DNA of 64,000 nt from Alteromonas macleodii (GCF_903772925.1 NZ_LR812090.1:3494599-3558598); one strand, 5' to 3'; counted from the stretch's first letter, positions 10,511 to 20,007 are shown. Made by a program: numbers and translations. Notes: generated by a model from the letters alone, not told the origin.

Positions 10511-11113
10511 ATGAAATCTACAATCACCGCAGTATTGTTCGGCGCAACTTTGAGTGCCGCGGTATTTATACCATCTACAAAAGCCGATGAAGCTATTTTA
10601 GCGGGAGGCTGCTTTTGGTGTATGGAATCTGACTTTGAAAAGTTAGAAGGTGTAACCGACGTAGTTTCTGGGTTTACTGGTGGAAGCGCACCAAACCCTA
10701 CCTACAACGGCAATCACAAAGGGCATTATGAAGCGGTCAAAATTACTTATGACGGCGAGGTGCTTTCTTATGAAGATATCCTCGATCATTTTTGGGTAAA
10801 CATTGATCCTTTTGACGACAGAGGGCAGTTTTGCGATAAAGGCCCCAGCTACCTTAGCGCTATTTTTGTTGCGAACGATAAAGAACGCGCTATCGCCGAA
10901 AAAACAAAAGCTGACGTAATCTCCCAGTTTCCGAATAAAGACGTGGTGACGCCAATACTTGACGCCTCTACTTTTTATCCAATTAAAGGTGACGAAATAG
11001 GTCACCAAGATTTCTATAAGAAGAGTCCTGTTCGCTACAAATTCTACCGTTGGAACTGTGGTCGCGACCAGCGCTTAAAAGAAATTTGGGGCGACAAAGC
11101 CATGGGAAAATAA
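10511..11113 (+). CDS. msrA: exported peptide-methionine (S)-S-oxide reductase
   Basis: Repairs oxidised methionine (S-sulfoxide) in proteins. The signature GGCFWC carries the catalytic Cys34; the second, resolving region near the C-terminus has YRWNCGRDQ. From the ATG at 10511 the protein has a signal peptide (MKSTITAVLFGATLSAAVF, cleavage after STKA), so this MsrA is predicted to act in the periplasm, unlike the cytosolic E. coli enzyme. The frame extends to an ATG at 10481, but that adds a Lys-rich stretch and weakens the signal. 200 aa. Next to sodC and osmC; consistent with envelope oxidative-stress defence. Confidence 0.9.
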   Translation: MKSTITAVLFGATLSAAVFIPSTKADEAILAGGCFWCMESDFEKLEGVTDVVSGFTGGSAPNPTYNGNHKGHYEAVKITYDGEVLSYEDILDHFWVNIDPFDDRGQFCDKGPSYLSAIFVANDKERAIAEKTKADVISQFPNKDVVTPILDASTFYPIKGDEIGHQDFYKKSPVRYKFYRWNCGRDQRLKEIWGDKAMGK

Positions 11114-11228
11114 AATAGTATATAGCGAGTTTGGCTAAGCACAAATCTCAACGCTTCAGCTCTGCGTATTGTTAATATTCTATGTAAACAAATGGATATT
11201 GATGCCATAGCAATATGAGGAGGTGTGT

Positions 11229-11750
11229 ATGTTTAGCGCTAGCCCAACGCTTGACTTGATATGTAGAGGCCTTTTTCTTACCTCGATGGCAATGGTATGG
11301 GTAGTATTACTGGTTCGTATTAACGGCTTACGTTCTTTTTCGAAGATGACAAACTTCGACTTTGTTATGACGGTAGCAGTGGGTTCATTGCTCGCCAGTG
11401 CATCACAAACAACTAACTGGATTGCTTTCATTCAAGCCATGATAGCTATGGCAGCCTTGTTTATCGTGCAGTCGATCACCGCCAAGCTTCGTAGAAAATC
11501 CGATAAAATTGAAGCGATAATGCAAAACACGCCGGTTGTTCTAATGAGAAATGGCGAAATTATTGATGGTGCCCTTGAAGAAACCCGAGTGGCACGCAGT
11601 GATCTGTTAGCCAAGCTACGGGAAGCTAACGTATTGAATCTGCATGAAGTTAGGGCTGTAGTCCTGGAAACGACAGGCGACATCTCGGTGCTACATGGCG
11701 AGCACTGCTCAGAAGCCTTGTTAGAGGGTACGAAAAGCGTAAAAGGCTAA
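11229..11750 (+). CDS. DUF421 (YetF-like) membrane protein
   Basis: Membrane protein of the DUF421/YetF family, 173 aa. Two to three N-terminal transmembrane segments (about residues 8-28, 40-55 and 60-80, including MTNFDFVMTVAVGSLLAS) precede a small cytoplasmic C-terminal domain (MQNTPVVLMRNGEIIDGALEETRVARSDLLAKLREANV), which is the conserved part. AGGAGG at 11218-11223 sits 5 nt before the ATG at 11229 and overlaps the in-frame GTG at 11223, so the ATG is the start. Function unknown in the family. Convergent with azlD. Confidence 0.85.
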   Translation: MFSASPTLDLICRGLFLTSMAMVWVVLLVRINGLRSFSKMTNFDFVMTVAVGSLLASASQTTNWIAFIQAMIAMAALFIVQSITAKLRRKSDKIEAIMQNTPVVLMRNGEIIDGALEETRVARSDLLAKLREANVLNLHEVRAVVLETTGDISVLHGEHCSEALLEGTKSVKG

Positions 11751-11786
11751 CTATCATTTAACTTTTTCACTTAACCTGAGTTATAT

Positions 11787-12134
11787 CTATAGAAGATGTA
11801 AAGCGCACCAATATATTACGCCAAAAACGGCGACGCCCAAAAAGACGGGTAGGCCCAATGTTCTGGTTTTACGCCAAACGAGTATTGTTATGGCTGTTGC
11901 AACACCAGTGGCTATCCAACTAGACGGTGATGGCACTTTAGGAACAAGAGAAGCTCCCAACATCGCCGCTATCATTAATGGTCCCAACACACTCAACCAG
12001 GTAGGCAAGCGCGCTTCGGAATTGTTGGCTTTGTGTTTATTGAAATGACGCTGTGTCCATAACAATGGTGCAACCCGTAATGCATAGGTGCCTATAGCAG
12101 CTACAATAATTGCCACCCATATATCAGTTTGCAT
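11787..12134 (-). CDS. azlD: AzlD family branched-chain amino acid export subunit
   Basis: Small partner of AzlC in branched-chain amino-acid efflux (YgaH-like). From the ATG at 12134 the protein is 115 aa with about four transmembrane helices, beginning MQTDIWVAIIVAAIGTYALRVAPLLW, the family start. GGAAGGA lies upstream inside azlC. The frame is open to 12188 but that extension adds residues not seen in the family. The start overlaps the azlC stop by 11 nt, implying translational coupling. Confidence 0.88.
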   Translation of the reverse strand: MQTDIWVAIIVAAIGTYALRVAPLLWTQRHFNKHKANNSEARLPTWLSVLGPLMIAAMLGASLVPKVPSPSSWIATGVATAITILVWRKTRTLGLPVFLGVAVFGVIYWCALHLL

Positions 12135-12846
12135 GAGACGGTTTCCTTCCGACATGGGAAGTAAGAACATAAAATGTAAGCGCCCCAAACAGTGCAGCTA
12201 AAGGAATAGCCGCATTTTTAAAGCTACTAAGTGCAATGAAAAGGGCGATAGAGATAGTGACCAATAAGGTAACCACCCATTGTTTACTGGTGAACTTTGG
12301 CGCTAAAAGAACGAGAAACAAAGCTGGTAAGGCAAACGGCATTACACTATCTAAGACAGGCCATTTCTGTGTAAGCGAACCTCCAGCTAACCCGCCCAGT
12401 GCAGTCCCCAGAATCCAACTAAACCACGCCACCATGGAAACCCCTTTAAACCAATCAACTTTCTTTGCGTCTTCCATAGAGGGTAAACGTGTATGGGCTA
12501 GCGCAAAAATTTGATCGGTAAGACCATGCATTAAGTAGGGCCACGCCCTACTTTGTGGTAAATAAGGGACTAAGTTAGGCGCGTAAACCACATGGCGTAT
12601 GTTGACTAATAATGTCATACACACCGCTAACCATAGGGGAGCACCTGAAGCCACCATGGCAACTAAAAGAAATTGTGACGCTCCAGCGTAAATGAACACA
12701 GAAATGAGTGTTGCTTCCAACGTAGAAAAGCCAGCTTGAATAGCGATAACGCCGAATGAAATAGCAACTGGAATATACCCGCCTAACAAAGGTAATCCAT
12801 CTATGATCCCCTGCTTAAGCCCACTTTTTGAAGAAATTTGGCTCAT
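12124..12846 (-). CDS. azlC: AzlC family branched-chain amino acid exporter
   Basis: Large subunit of the AzlCD (YgaZH-type) exporter for branched-chain amino acids and analogues, 240 aa. About six to eight transmembrane segments. Conserved stretches seen: GLPLLGGYIPVAISFGVIA at the N-terminus, FIYAGASQFLLVAM, and VNIRHVVYAPNLVPYL. Its start overlaps the stop of the XRE regulator in an ATGA arrangement and its end overlaps azlD, so regulator-azlC-azlD form one tight operon. Confidence 0.93.
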   Translation of the reverse strand: MSQISSKSGLKQGIIDGLPLLGGYIPVAISFGVIAIQAGFSTLEATLISVFIYAGASQFLLVAMVASGAPLWLAVCMTLLVNIRHVVYAPNLVPYLPQSRAWPYLMHGLTDQIFALAHTRLPSMEDAKKVDWFKGVSMVAWFSWILGTALGGLAGGSLTQKWPVLDSVMPFALPALFLVLLAPKFTSKQWVVTLLVTISIALFIALSSFKNAAIPLAALFGALTFYVLTSHVGRKPSHAN

Positions 12847-13370
12847 TCCATTGCCTCTTTGTGATAAACGATAGTGATAAGGCAGGTTGCCCAGTCATCT
12901 TGAGTTTTGTAGACATGAGGTAAATCAGCCTTAAAGTCGGTAGTTTGGCCGGGCAGCAATAGTTGAGTACTGCCAATATTTCCAGCTTCTAACGAACCGC
13001 TTATTACTGTAATGGTTTCCTTTGTTCCAGCCGCGTGTGACTCGGCTTCTCGCAATGTATTAGGTGCGACCGACATCCAATAAGCATCAACATTAGGTAT
13101 ACCCTGTCCTTGTTCAATGAGTCGCACTTCCACCCCATTCTCTCCTACACTTGTGCTAAGGGGCTGAACAAGCTGACCAAAGGGCACGTCTAGTTGTTTG
13201 GCCAATCGCCAAATAGTATCTAACGTCGGGTTGCCATTGCCCTGCTCTAGCCTAGAGAGGTTAGATTTTGCAATCCCTGCACCTGCGGCTAATTGAGATA
13301 GAGAAACACCTTTATCCTGCCTAAGTTTCTGCAGATGCCTACCTAAAATATTGAGGGTAGATTGATTCAC
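12843..13370 (-). CDS. XRE family regulator with cupin domain
   Basis: Transcriptional regulator: N-terminal helix-turn-helix (about 8-62, LGRHLQKLRQDKGVSLSQLA ending in SRLEQGNGNPTL) and a C-terminal cupin sensor domain (about 85-170). The frame is open to 13433, but the GTG at 13370 (TTGGCGGCGA upstream) gives the normal family start; the longer version would put the 18-bp palindrome at 13404-13421 inside coding sequence. Translationally coupled to azlC by ATGA, so it most likely controls the azlCD exporter and itself. The ligand may be an amino acid; this is inference. Confidence 0.87.
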   Translation of the reverse strand: MNQSTLNILGRHLQKLRQDKGVSLSQLAAGAGIAKSNLSRLEQGNGNPTLDTIWRLAKQLDVPFGQLVQPLSTSVGENGVEVRLIEQGQGIPNVDAYWMSVAPNTLREAESHAAGTKETITVISGSLEAGNIGSTQLLLPGQTTDFKADLPHVYKTQDDWATCLITIVYHKEAME

Positions 13371-13403
13371 TCGCCGCCAAACCACTTTGTTCCATTTAAA
13401 GAA

Positions 13404-13421
13404 CGTTCTATATATAGAACG
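13404..13421. promoter_or_regulatory. 18-bp perfect palindrome, operator candidate for XRE-azlCD
   Basis: CGTTCTATATATAGAACG reads identically on both strands. It ends 33 nt upstream of the regulator GTG start, where an autoregulatory site would be expected, and a further GAAC/GTTC half-site pair adjoins it (GAACGTTC, 13401-13408). Confidence 0.6.
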
Positions 13422-13445
13422 AAGTAAAGTCAAGAAATTTGTTTT

Positions 13446-13830
13446 TTGACACGAATAATCGTTAAAAGATAAAACCGACTATGCCTGCTAGCCCTGCATA
13501 AAATGTTAATAGTTGCCTGAGTAAAAACGACAGATGTTGCGAGCTTTTACGCTCAGAAAACAAACACTTTAGTATTGAGTTAGCACTCATGTGCATTACT
13601 GAGAAAATGACGTGAACCAAATCATTAACAAACACACTACATTTAAAGCGCTGAAAAGATTAAGAAATCTTATCAGCTACCGTTACTAAAGGGTCATTCG
13701 CTGCTAAGATCTTAGCTTATTAATGAATGAACGTAGCACAAGCTTGAGGCTTTTGGCCTTTTTTGAATAGCCAAAGTAATAGCTTTTAAAAATAGAAAGC
13801 CGGCAAACATACCAGTTGCCGGTTTTTGTA
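13446..13830 (+). ncRNA. candidate structured leader or small RNA before the MFS gene
   Basis: A stretch without a gene that starts with a promoter-like TTGACA (13446-13451), 18 nt, TAAAAC (13470-13475). It then contains an 11-bp hairpin with one mismatch (13650-13677, arms beginning GCTGAAAAGATT), the 14-bp palindrome GCTAAGATCTTAGC (13703-13716), and ends at an intrinsic terminator (13800-13822 plus T-run), 78 nt before the MFS start. A terminator in front of a gene with no gene to terminate suggests a riboswitch/attenuator leader or an independent small RNA. No known riboswitch class was recognised. Confidence 0.4.
13800..13830 (+). terminator. intrinsic terminator upstream of MFS gene
   Basis: Stem CCGGCAA (13800-13806) / TTGCCGG (13816-13822) with a 9-nt loop and TTTTTGTATTTT after it. 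No plus-strand gene precedes it since msrA/DUF421, and azlD to the XRE gene are on the other strand. Confidence 0.75.
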
Positions 13831-13907
13831 TTTTAACCTTGTGCAAGTGCGCCGTGCTCAAGCAGCAAGCGACTGAATGGTACGATATGAAGGAAAAAAG
13901 ATAGTTT

Positions 13908-15167
13908 ATGGCGAATCAAACTGACGATATCACTTCTACTCAGGCAGTGTATAAGGGAGCCCGTTCGCAAAAACAATCAGCGGCGGGAGAATATTCACTA
14001 GCGACTATTACATTCTGGCTAGCTTTCGGTACTTTTGTAATAGGTTGCAGCGAATTTGCTGCTATGGGCTTACTACCCTACTTCGCTGAAGATTTTGGTA
14101 TAACTGAAAACGTTGCGGGCCATGCTATTAGTGCCTATGCCATTGGCGTTGTAGTAGGCGCGCCGCTCATCACTATTTTCTTTTCTCGCCTTGCCAGGCG
14201 CACCATGCTTATCTCAATGATGGTATTTTATGCTGGGGGGAATTTGCTAACAGCACTAGCATGGTCAGAATGGACAATGAATATAGCCCGTTTTATTGCA
14301 GGGCTTCCACATGGTGCTTACTTCGGTATTGCCATGCTTTTTGCAGCTGACATTGCCGGTAAGAATAAACGGGCGCAAGCTGTCAGTAATGTTATTTTAG
14401 GCTTAGCTATTGCCAATATTATTGGTGTGCCTTCCATTAGTGGTATAGGTCAAATGTTCGGATGGAGAACAGGCTTCTTTATCATTTCAGCCTTTGCCTT
14501 AGTCACCGCATTAATGGTGTGGAAAACAGCACCGTATCGCGGGCCAAACCCGGATGCCAAACCGTTAACTGAGCTTAAAGCGCTAAAAAACAAAGATGTG
14601 CTGCTAGTTCTACTTATGGGCGCTATAGGCTTTGGTGGAATGTTCTCTGTGTACTCTTATTTCAGCGCCTCATACTTAAACACGACTTCAGCACCTGAAT
14701 GGGGAATCTCAGCAACCCTGCTTATTTACGGCATCGGCGTAACCCTGGGCAACATTATTGCTGGGCGCTATTCTGAAGGCAGGCTTCTAACCTCAGCTAT
14801 CGTCTTTCAAGTTCTACTAGGTTTATCTGCAGCGGCTTACGCCGCGTCTATGGGCCATCCGTACCTGATGGCGGCCTCACTGTTTTTCATTGGTATAGGC
14901 GGCGGTATGGTAGTACCACTTCAAACACGTTTAATGGATGTAGCTGGCGAAGCACAAACCTTAGCGGGAGCTATGAATCATGCAGCATTCAATACCGCTA
15001 ATGCGCTAGGCCCGTGGTTAGCAGGTATGGCTCTTTCAGCAGGATTTGGTTATACATCCACGGGCTGGGTAGGTTTGGCGTTAGCCGGAGGTGGTGTGTT
15101 GGTATGGCTAGCTATTGTTATGACTACACGCAATACCCAAGTAAAGACGGCAACCGTATCTGGTTAA
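13908..15167 (+). CDS. MFS transporter (DHA1/AraJ-like)
   Basis: Inner-membrane efflux transporter of the major facilitator superfamily, 419 aa, 12 predicted membrane segments with a hydrophilic ~35-residue N-terminus. Family motifs: GCSEFAAMGLLPYFAEDFGI in helix 1, the loop 2-3 signature FSRLARRTMLISMM, and GLPHGAYFGIAMLFAADI around helix 4-5, which resembles the AraJ/arabinose-efflux permease group. Substrate unknown. It is the only gene of its unit and sits downstream of a terminator-bearing leader (13446-13830), which may control it. Confidence 0.88.
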   Translation: MANQTDDITSTQAVYKGARSQKQSAAGEYSLATITFWLAFGTFVIGCSEFAAMGLLPYFAEDFGITENVAGHAISAYAIGVVVGAPLITIFFSRLARRTMLISMMVFYAGGNLLTALAWSEWTMNIARFIAGLPHGAYFGIAMLFAADIAGKNKRAQAVSNVILGLAIANIIGVPSISGIGQMFGWRTGFFIISAFALVTALMVWKTAPYRGPNPDAKPLTELKALKNKDVLLVLLMGAIGFGGMFSVYSYFSASYLNTTSAPEWGISATLLIYGIGVTLGNIIAGRYSEGRLLTSAIVFQVLLGLSAAAYAASMGHPYLMAASLFFIGIGGGMVVPLQTRLMDVAGEAQTLAGAMNHAAFNTANALGPWLAGMALSAGFGYTSTGWVGLALAGGGVLVWLAIVMTTRNTQVKTATVSG

Positions 15168-15175
15168 ATGAATGT

Positions 15176-15207
15176 CTAGCGCTGACAACCTTCATGGTCG
15201 GCGCTAG
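15176..15207. terminator. hairpin between convergent MFS and RRM genes
   Basis: Stem CTAGCGCTGAC (15176-15186) / GTCGGCGCTAG (15197-15207), 11 bp with one G-U pair, 10-nt loop. No strong T-run on either side, so termination is plausible only by position between convergent genes. Confidence 0.45.
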
Positions 15208-15225
15208 TCAATTACGTTTCCCTAG

Positions 15226-15579
15226 CTATTGCTCGGTATCGTTTTCGAGTTCAGAATTATTACGAGAACCAATTCCCCATACATCTTCGGGGATGTATCT
15301 TTTAGGCGCGGGAGCATCATCTATTGCTGCTTGCTTCTTCTCTTGATTTGACCATTTAACACGTATCTTTTTACCTTCGATAACTTTGGCGTTAAGCGTT
15401 TCAATCGCTTTATCGGTTTCATCTTGGGAACTCATTTCAACGAAGCCGAAGCCTTTAGATAAACCCGAGTTATCATCCATCACTAAGTCGCATGACGCTA
15501 TAGTGCCAAACTCAAAAAACAAATCTTCAAGATTTTCTTGGGTGAATGATTTGGGTAAATTACGAACTAATATGCTCAA
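15226..15579 (-). CDS. RNA recognition motif (RRM) protein
   Basis: RNA-binding protein with a single RRM, 117 aa. RNP2 is ILVRNL (residues 3-8) and RNP1 is KGFGFVEM (about 42-49), both with the aromatic residues that stack on RNA bases. The C-terminal ~40 residues are charged and probably disordered. Bacterial single-RRM proteins of this type are often cold-inducible and may act as RNA chaperones; the specific RNA target is unknown. The 278-bp gap to yaaA (15580-15857) holds only a short hairpin (GCCATCG/CGATGGC, 15746-15767). Confidence 0.88.
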   Translation of the reverse strand: MSILVRNLPKSFTQENLEDLFFEFGTIASCDLVMDDNSGLSKGFGFVEMSSQDETDKAIETLNAKVIEGKKIRVKWSNQEKKQAAIDDAPAPKRYIPEDVWGIGSRNNSELENDTEQ

Positions 15580-15857
15580 GTTTTTGCCTTACTTTGTGGC
15601 TTAAAAGTACTGTTTATAGTGTAGCATGCAGTAGGTAGTATGATAGCTAATCTTGCCGTGTTACAGCGATTCGTTTTTCTTACAAAGAAGTGAAAAATTT
15701 GACTTCAGCTATTGTAAGCGTGTGATTAAACCCAGATATAGAATAGCCATCGCGCAAATACGATGGCCATGTATCGAAGGCGAAGATTCTTTAGCTGATC
15801 CAGAGTGAAGCTGCTGAGCCCCTTTCAACTATCAGTAATTATTACCGAAAAAAGCTG

Positions 15858-16634
15858 TTAATTTTCTTGGTTACGCAGAAATACCAATTCTGTTGATGAG
15901 CTTTGCTCTTCACTAAATTGATAGCCGTCTACATCGAAGTTTTTCAAGCCTTCTACATCTTCAACACGATTTTCAAGAATGTAACGCGCCATTAAGCCGC
16001 GGGCTTTCTTTGCGAAAAAGCTGATAATTTTATACTGACCATTTTTGCAATCTTTGAAAGTTGGGGTAATGATCATGCCGTCTAACGACCTTTTCTTTAC
16101 TGCTTTAAAGTATTCATTAGACGCAAGGTTAATTAATACGTTATCCCCCTGCGCTTCCAACGCCTTATTTAAGACGTAGGTAATGCGATCATCCCAAAAC
16201 GCGTACAAGTCTTTACCCTCAGGGTTAGCCAGTTTAGTCCCCATTTCTAGACGATAGGCCTGCATTAAATCTAGTGGTCTTAGCAATCCATATAGACCAG
16301 ACAAAATACGAAGATGTTTTTGTGCGTATTCTACGGTGTCGCTGTCTAGCGAATAAGCATCAAGCCCAGTATAGACATCACCGTTAAATGCATACATTGC
16401 CTGACGCGCATTCTCTGGTGTGAACGGTGTAGAAAACTCAGCAAAACGGTTAGCATTTAAGGTTGCCAGTTTATCGCTTATTTTCATTAGCGATGATAAG
16501 TCTGCCGGAGATAAAGTGCGGCACACTTCCATCAAACGTTCAGTATCTTCAAGCATCTCGGGCTGAGTAAACTGACTTACTGGGACTTCACTTTCAAAAT
16601 CTAGGTTTTTTGCTGGGGATACTACAACTAACAT
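15858..16634 (-). CDS. yaaA: peroxide stress protein YaaA
   Basis: DUF328/YaaA protein, 258 aa, the normal length. In E. coli it limits intracellular iron and protects DNA from peroxide damage, and its fold binds DNA. Conserved stretches: [13 protein letters not shown] at the N-terminus, [36 protein letters not shown] and, near the end, [20 protein letters not shown] good Shine-Dalgarno AAGGAG lies before the ATG. Single gene, facing away from talB; thematically in line with sodC-osmC-msrA upstream. Confidence 0.94.
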   Translation of the reverse strand: MLVVVSPAKNLDFESEVPVSQFTQPEMLEDTERLMEVCRTLSPADLSSLMKISDKLATLNANRFAEFSTPFTPENARQAMYAFNGDVYTGLDAYSLDSDTVEYAQKHLRILSGLYGLLRPLDLMQAYRLEMGTKLANPEGKDLYAFWDDRITYVLNKALEAQGDNVLINLASNEYFKAVKKRSLDGMIITPTFKDCKNGQYKIISFFAKKARGLMARYILENRVEDVEGLKNFDVDGYQFSEEQSSSTELVFLRNQEN

Positions 16635-17020
16635 TTCGACTCCTTAAATTTTTACGTCACTATTGTACCACCTGATACCTATTAAAAAGCAAAATGGCAT
16701 AAGAAAGACACAAATTGGCTTAACAGAGAAATCCGATTAGCGAATTTGTCATTATTCAATGTATGAATTGTCACACGGGTTTGATATAAATAGCATTACA
16801 AAAAATATTCAAACAATAACCTTGATGCACTGCTTATTAGTGCTTCTTGTAAACCAAAGCGCTATTTTCGACTTAGCTTAGTTTGTTTTTTACAAGCTAA
16901 GTAAACAAAGAGAAAACGCAAGCGCAATATCCTACAAAAACGCGCAAGCGTATCGTTTTATTCAACTGGCTATTCTAGCGAGTTGTCCAAGTTTATTATT
17001 GATAAAGTACAGAGAGAATT
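16635..17020. other. intergenic region yaaA-talB
   Basis: 386 bp between divergent genes. It contains an inverted repeat ACTTAGCTT (16871-16879) / AAGCTAAGT (16894-16902) with a T-rich 14-nt loop about 120 nt before talB, and two ACGCAAGCG-like words (near 16917 and 16942). These could be regulatory for talB-pgi, but I cannot assign them to a known factor. Confidence 0.45.
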
Positions 17021-17980
17021 ATGAGCAATCAGTTAGCTTCATTACGTGATATCACTACCGTAGTTGCCGATACCGGCGACATCGATGCCATCAAAAAATA
17101 TCAGCCGGTTGACGCTACTACCAACCCGTCGCTACTGCTAAAAGCAGCAGGTCTTCCTCAGTATGCAAGCCTAATCGATGACGCTGTAGCGTGGGCAAAA
17201 CTTCAGTCAAACGATGCTGACCAGCAGTTAACTGATGCCTCTGACAAGTTAGCAGTAGCCATTGGTAAAGAAATTTCTGCAACAATCCCAGGCCGTATTT
17301 CAACAGAAGTTGACGCCCGCCTATCGTTTGATACTGCCGCAACGATTGAAAAAGCAGAGCGTTTGGTACAGTTATACGAAGATGCAGGTATCGATAAGTC
17401 CCGCATTCTTATTAAAATTGCGTCTACGTGGGAAGGTATTCAAGCTGCTGAAGCACTAGAGAAAAAAGGTATTCAGTGCAACCTAACCCTGCTGTTCAGC
17501 TTCGCCCAAGCGCAAGCATGTGCAGAAGCAGGCGTTTACCTTATCTCTCCATTTGTAGGCCGTATTCTAGACTGGTACAAAAAAGCGACTGGCACTGAGT
17601 CTTACGCTGCAGATGAAGATCCAGGCGTAGTGTCAGTGACCAAAATTTATAACTACTACAAAGAGCACGGCTACAACACGGTTGTAATGGGCGCAAGCTT
17701 CCGCAACATTGGTGAAATTCAGGCACTAGCTGGCTGTGACCGTCTAACTATCAGCCCTGCACTACTTGAAGAACTAGCCAACGAGCCAGGTGAACTAGAA
17801 GTTAAGCTTAAAGACAATGGCGCGACAAAAACGCCAGGCGACCGTCTAACAGAAAGTGAGTTCCGCTGGGCAATGAACGAAGATGCGATGGCAACGGAAA
17901 AGCTATCAGAAGGCATTCGCAACTTCGCAGCTGACCAAGAGAAGCTTGAAACCATGCTTCGCGAAAAACTAAGTGCATAA
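17021..17980 (+). CDS. talB: transaldolase
   Basis: Pentose-phosphate enzyme that transfers a dihydroxyacetone unit between sedoheptulose-7-phosphate and glyceraldehyde-3-phosphate. 319 aa, matching TalB (317). The Schiff-base lysine is K132 in [13 protein letters not shown]; the N-terminal signature [14 protein letters not shown] is present at 30-43, and [17 protein letters not shown] lies in the C-terminal half. AGAGAGAATT precedes the ATG. Followed 15 nt later by pgi, so the two enzymes interconverting fructose-6-phosphate are made together. Confidence 0.97.
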   Translation: MSNQLASLRDITTVVADTGDIDAIKKYQPVDATTNPSLLLKAAGLPQYASLIDDAVAWAKLQSNDADQQLTDASDKLAVAIGKEISATIPGRISTEVDARLSFDTAATIEKAERLVQLYEDAGIDKSRILIKIASTWEGIQAAEALEKKGIQCNLTLLFSFAQAQACAEAGVYLISPFVGRILDWYKKATGTESYAADEDPGVVSVTKIYNYYKEHGYNTVVMGASFRNIGEIQALAGCDRLTISPALLEELANEPGELEVKLKDNGATKTPGDRLTESEFRWAMNEDAMATEKLSEGIRNFAADQEKLETMLREKLSA

Positions 17981-17995
17981 GGAACCGACGAGACA

Positions 17996-19645
17996 ATGAG
18001 TGTTTTAACTTCTCTTCCCGAATGGAAAAAGCTGTCTGAACTTGCATCAGCGGTGAAAGATGCCCATATGCGCGACTGGTTTACACAAGATGCAAATCGC
18101 GCAGAAAAGATGCAGCTTGAAGCCTGCGGTATTTTTCTTGATTACTCAAAAAACCGTGTAAATGACGATGCGCTTAAAGGGCTTTTTGACCTAGCTCGTG
18201 CTTGTAAATTAGAGCCCCTGCGCGACGCAATGTTTTCTGGTGAGCAGATTAACTCAACAGAAGGTCGTGCTGTGCTTCACACCGCACTTCGTAACTTCTC
18301 TGACCGCAAAGTAATGGTAGACGGCGAAGACGTCATGCCTGAAGTACACGCCACTCTTGAAAAAATTGAGGCCTTTACTGCCTCAATCCACAATGGTGAA
18401 CACAAAGGCTATACAGGCAAACCTATCAAGCACATTGTAGCGATTGGTATTGGTGGTTCGTTCCTTGGCCCTAAAATCATGACCGAGGCGTTAAAACCGC
18501 ACACGGTTGAAGCGGTTAAGGTTCACTTCGTTGCAAACGTTGATGGTTGCCACATTCACGATGTGCTATCTAGCGTAGATTTTGAAGAGACCTTGGTGGT
18601 AATGTCATCAAAGTCTTTCTCTACCCAAGAGACGTTGCAGAACACGCTAACGGCTAAAGACTGGTTCTTAAAGTCTGGCGGTACACAAGAAGATATCGCT
18701 AAGCACTTTGTAGCAGTATCTTCAAACGTTAAGGCAGCGACCGAATTTGGTATCAGCGCCGACAACATTTTCCCTATGTGGGATTGGGTTGGCGGTCGTT
18801 ACTCGCTATGGTCAGCTATCGGCCTGCCTATTTCACTTGCTCTTGGCTTTGAAAACTTTAAAGGCTTGCTTGAAGGTGCATTTGAAATGGATACACATTT
18901 CACAACGGCACCGCTTGAAGAAAACATGCCAGTATTGCTTGCGTTGTTAGGCGTATGGTACAGAAACTTCTTCGATGCACAATCCCATGTACTACTGCCT
19001 TATTACCACTATCTTCGCGGTTTACCTGCTTATGTACAGCAGTTAGATATGGAAAGTAATGGTAAGGAAGTCACGCAAGAAGGTGAAAATGTAGACTATC
19101 CTACTGGCCCTATTATTTGGGGTAGCGAAGGAACAAACGGTCAGCACAGCTTCCACCAGCTTATTCACCAAGGCTCTGGCGTGATACCAGCAGACTTCAT
19201 GCTGCCACTTAACGTTCCTAACCAAGACGACACGCATCACGCTATGCTCGCGTCTAACTGCTTTGGTCAAACACAAGCACTAATGCAGGGTAAAACTTTT
19301 GAAGAATGTTATGCAGATCTTGACGGTAAAGGCCTAGACGACGCAGAACGCAAGCGTTTAGCTGCCCATAAGACCATGCCTGGTAATAAGCCTAGCAACA
19401 CTTTCTTATTCGATAGCCTTACACCTAAAACACTTGGCGCGCTGGTTGCAATGTATGAGCATAAGGTATTCGTTCAGGGTGTTATCTGGAACCTTAATTC
19501 ATTCGACCAATGGGGCGTAGAGTTAGGTAAAGTACTAGGAAACCAAGTACTTGCTGGCATTCAAGGCGAAGCAGACAAAGATAATTTCGACGCTTCAACA
19601 CAACAATTGATTGCTAAATTCAGAGCAGCGAATGCACCAAAATAA
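17996..19645 (+). CDS. pgi: glucose-6-phosphate isomerase
   Basis: Interconverts glucose-6-phosphate and fructose-6-phosphate. 549 aa, same as E. coli Pgi. Family signatures: [17 protein letters not shown] for phosphate binding, [44 protein letters not shown] with the catalytic glutamate, and [15 protein letters not shown] with the ring-opening histidine. AAGGAACCGACGAGACA precedes the ATG; spacing to talB is 15 nt, so they form an operon that ends at the terminator at 19697. Confidence 0.97.
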   Translation: MSVLTSLPEWKKLSELASAVKDAHMRDWFTQDANRAEKMQLEACGIFLDYSKNRVNDDALKGLFDLARACKLEPLRDAMFSGEQINSTEGRAVLHTALRNFSDRKVMVDGEDVMPEVHATLEKIEAFTASIHNGEHKGYTGKPIKHIVAIGIGGSFLGPKIMTEALKPHTVEAVKVHFVANVDGCHIHDVLSSVDFEETLVVMSSKSFSTQETLQNTLTAKDWFLKSGGTQEDIAKHFVAVSSNVKAATEFGISADNIFPMWDWVGGRYSLWSAIGLPISLALGFENFKGLLEGAFEMDTHFTTAPLEENMPVLLALLGVWYRNFFDAQSHVLLPYYHYLRGLPAYVQQLDMESNGKEVTQEGENVDYPTGPIIWGSEGTNGQHSFHQLIHQGSGVIPADFMLPLNVPNQDDTHHAMLASNCFGQTQALMQGKTFEECYADLDGKGLDDAERKRLAAHKTMPGNKPSNTFLFDSLTPKTLGALVAMYEHKVFVQGVIWNLNSFDQWGVELGKVLGNQVLAGIQGEADKDNFDASTQQLIAKFRAANAPK

Positions 19646-19696
19646 GGAACTCGAGGTGATTTAAAATCACCCACCTGGTGCAAATAACAAACTGAT

Positions 19697-19728
19697 CGGC
19701 TAGCTTTCTTGGAAGCTAGCCGTTTTTT
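19697..19728 (+). terminator. intrinsic terminator after talB-pgi
   Basis: Ten-bp stem CGGCTAGCTT (19697-19706) / AAGCTAGCCG (19713-19722), 6-nt loop, then TTTTTTG. Located 52 nt after the pgi stop. Confidence 0.92.
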
Positions 19729-20007
19729 GTTGCGGTGTTTATCAAGCATACGACAGACATTTTTGATATCCGTAGCGCTGTATTATTGTTTACTAATAAA
19801 ACAAATAGATTCAATTAGATACAGTTTTTGTTTACGCTTTGAACACACTGAACTTTCCTTGCCCTTGTCATCATATCGTCACAATTTGTTAATAAAAGGT
19901 AAATTAAACTATTTTATTTTAGTGGCGGCTGTGATACAAAATTGTACAGAGGGAATTATAAATAAAAAACTCTGTATTAGTTGTAGTGGTATAAAAAGGA
20001 GATCCCA
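19729..20007. other. rest of the pgi-DUF3545 intergenic region
   Basis: The whole gap 19646-20007 is 362 bp. Beyond the terminator, a TATAAA at 19957-19962 makes a possible -10 for the DUF3545 gene, 45 nt before its start, with only a weak -35 (GATACA at 19933-19938). An ACAGAG/CTCTGT inverted pair flanks it. No other ORF is credible. Confidence 0.4.

Noticed and set aside
13747..13765. Second terminator before the MFS gene (AGGC-TTTTG-GCCT-TTTTT)
   Set aside because: Four-bp stem only; the stronger terminator at 13800 explains the region better.
16640..17020. HexR-type operator upstream of talB
   Set aside because: Only an isolated ATTACA-like half-site was seen, without the paired TGTAAT half at the right spacing.
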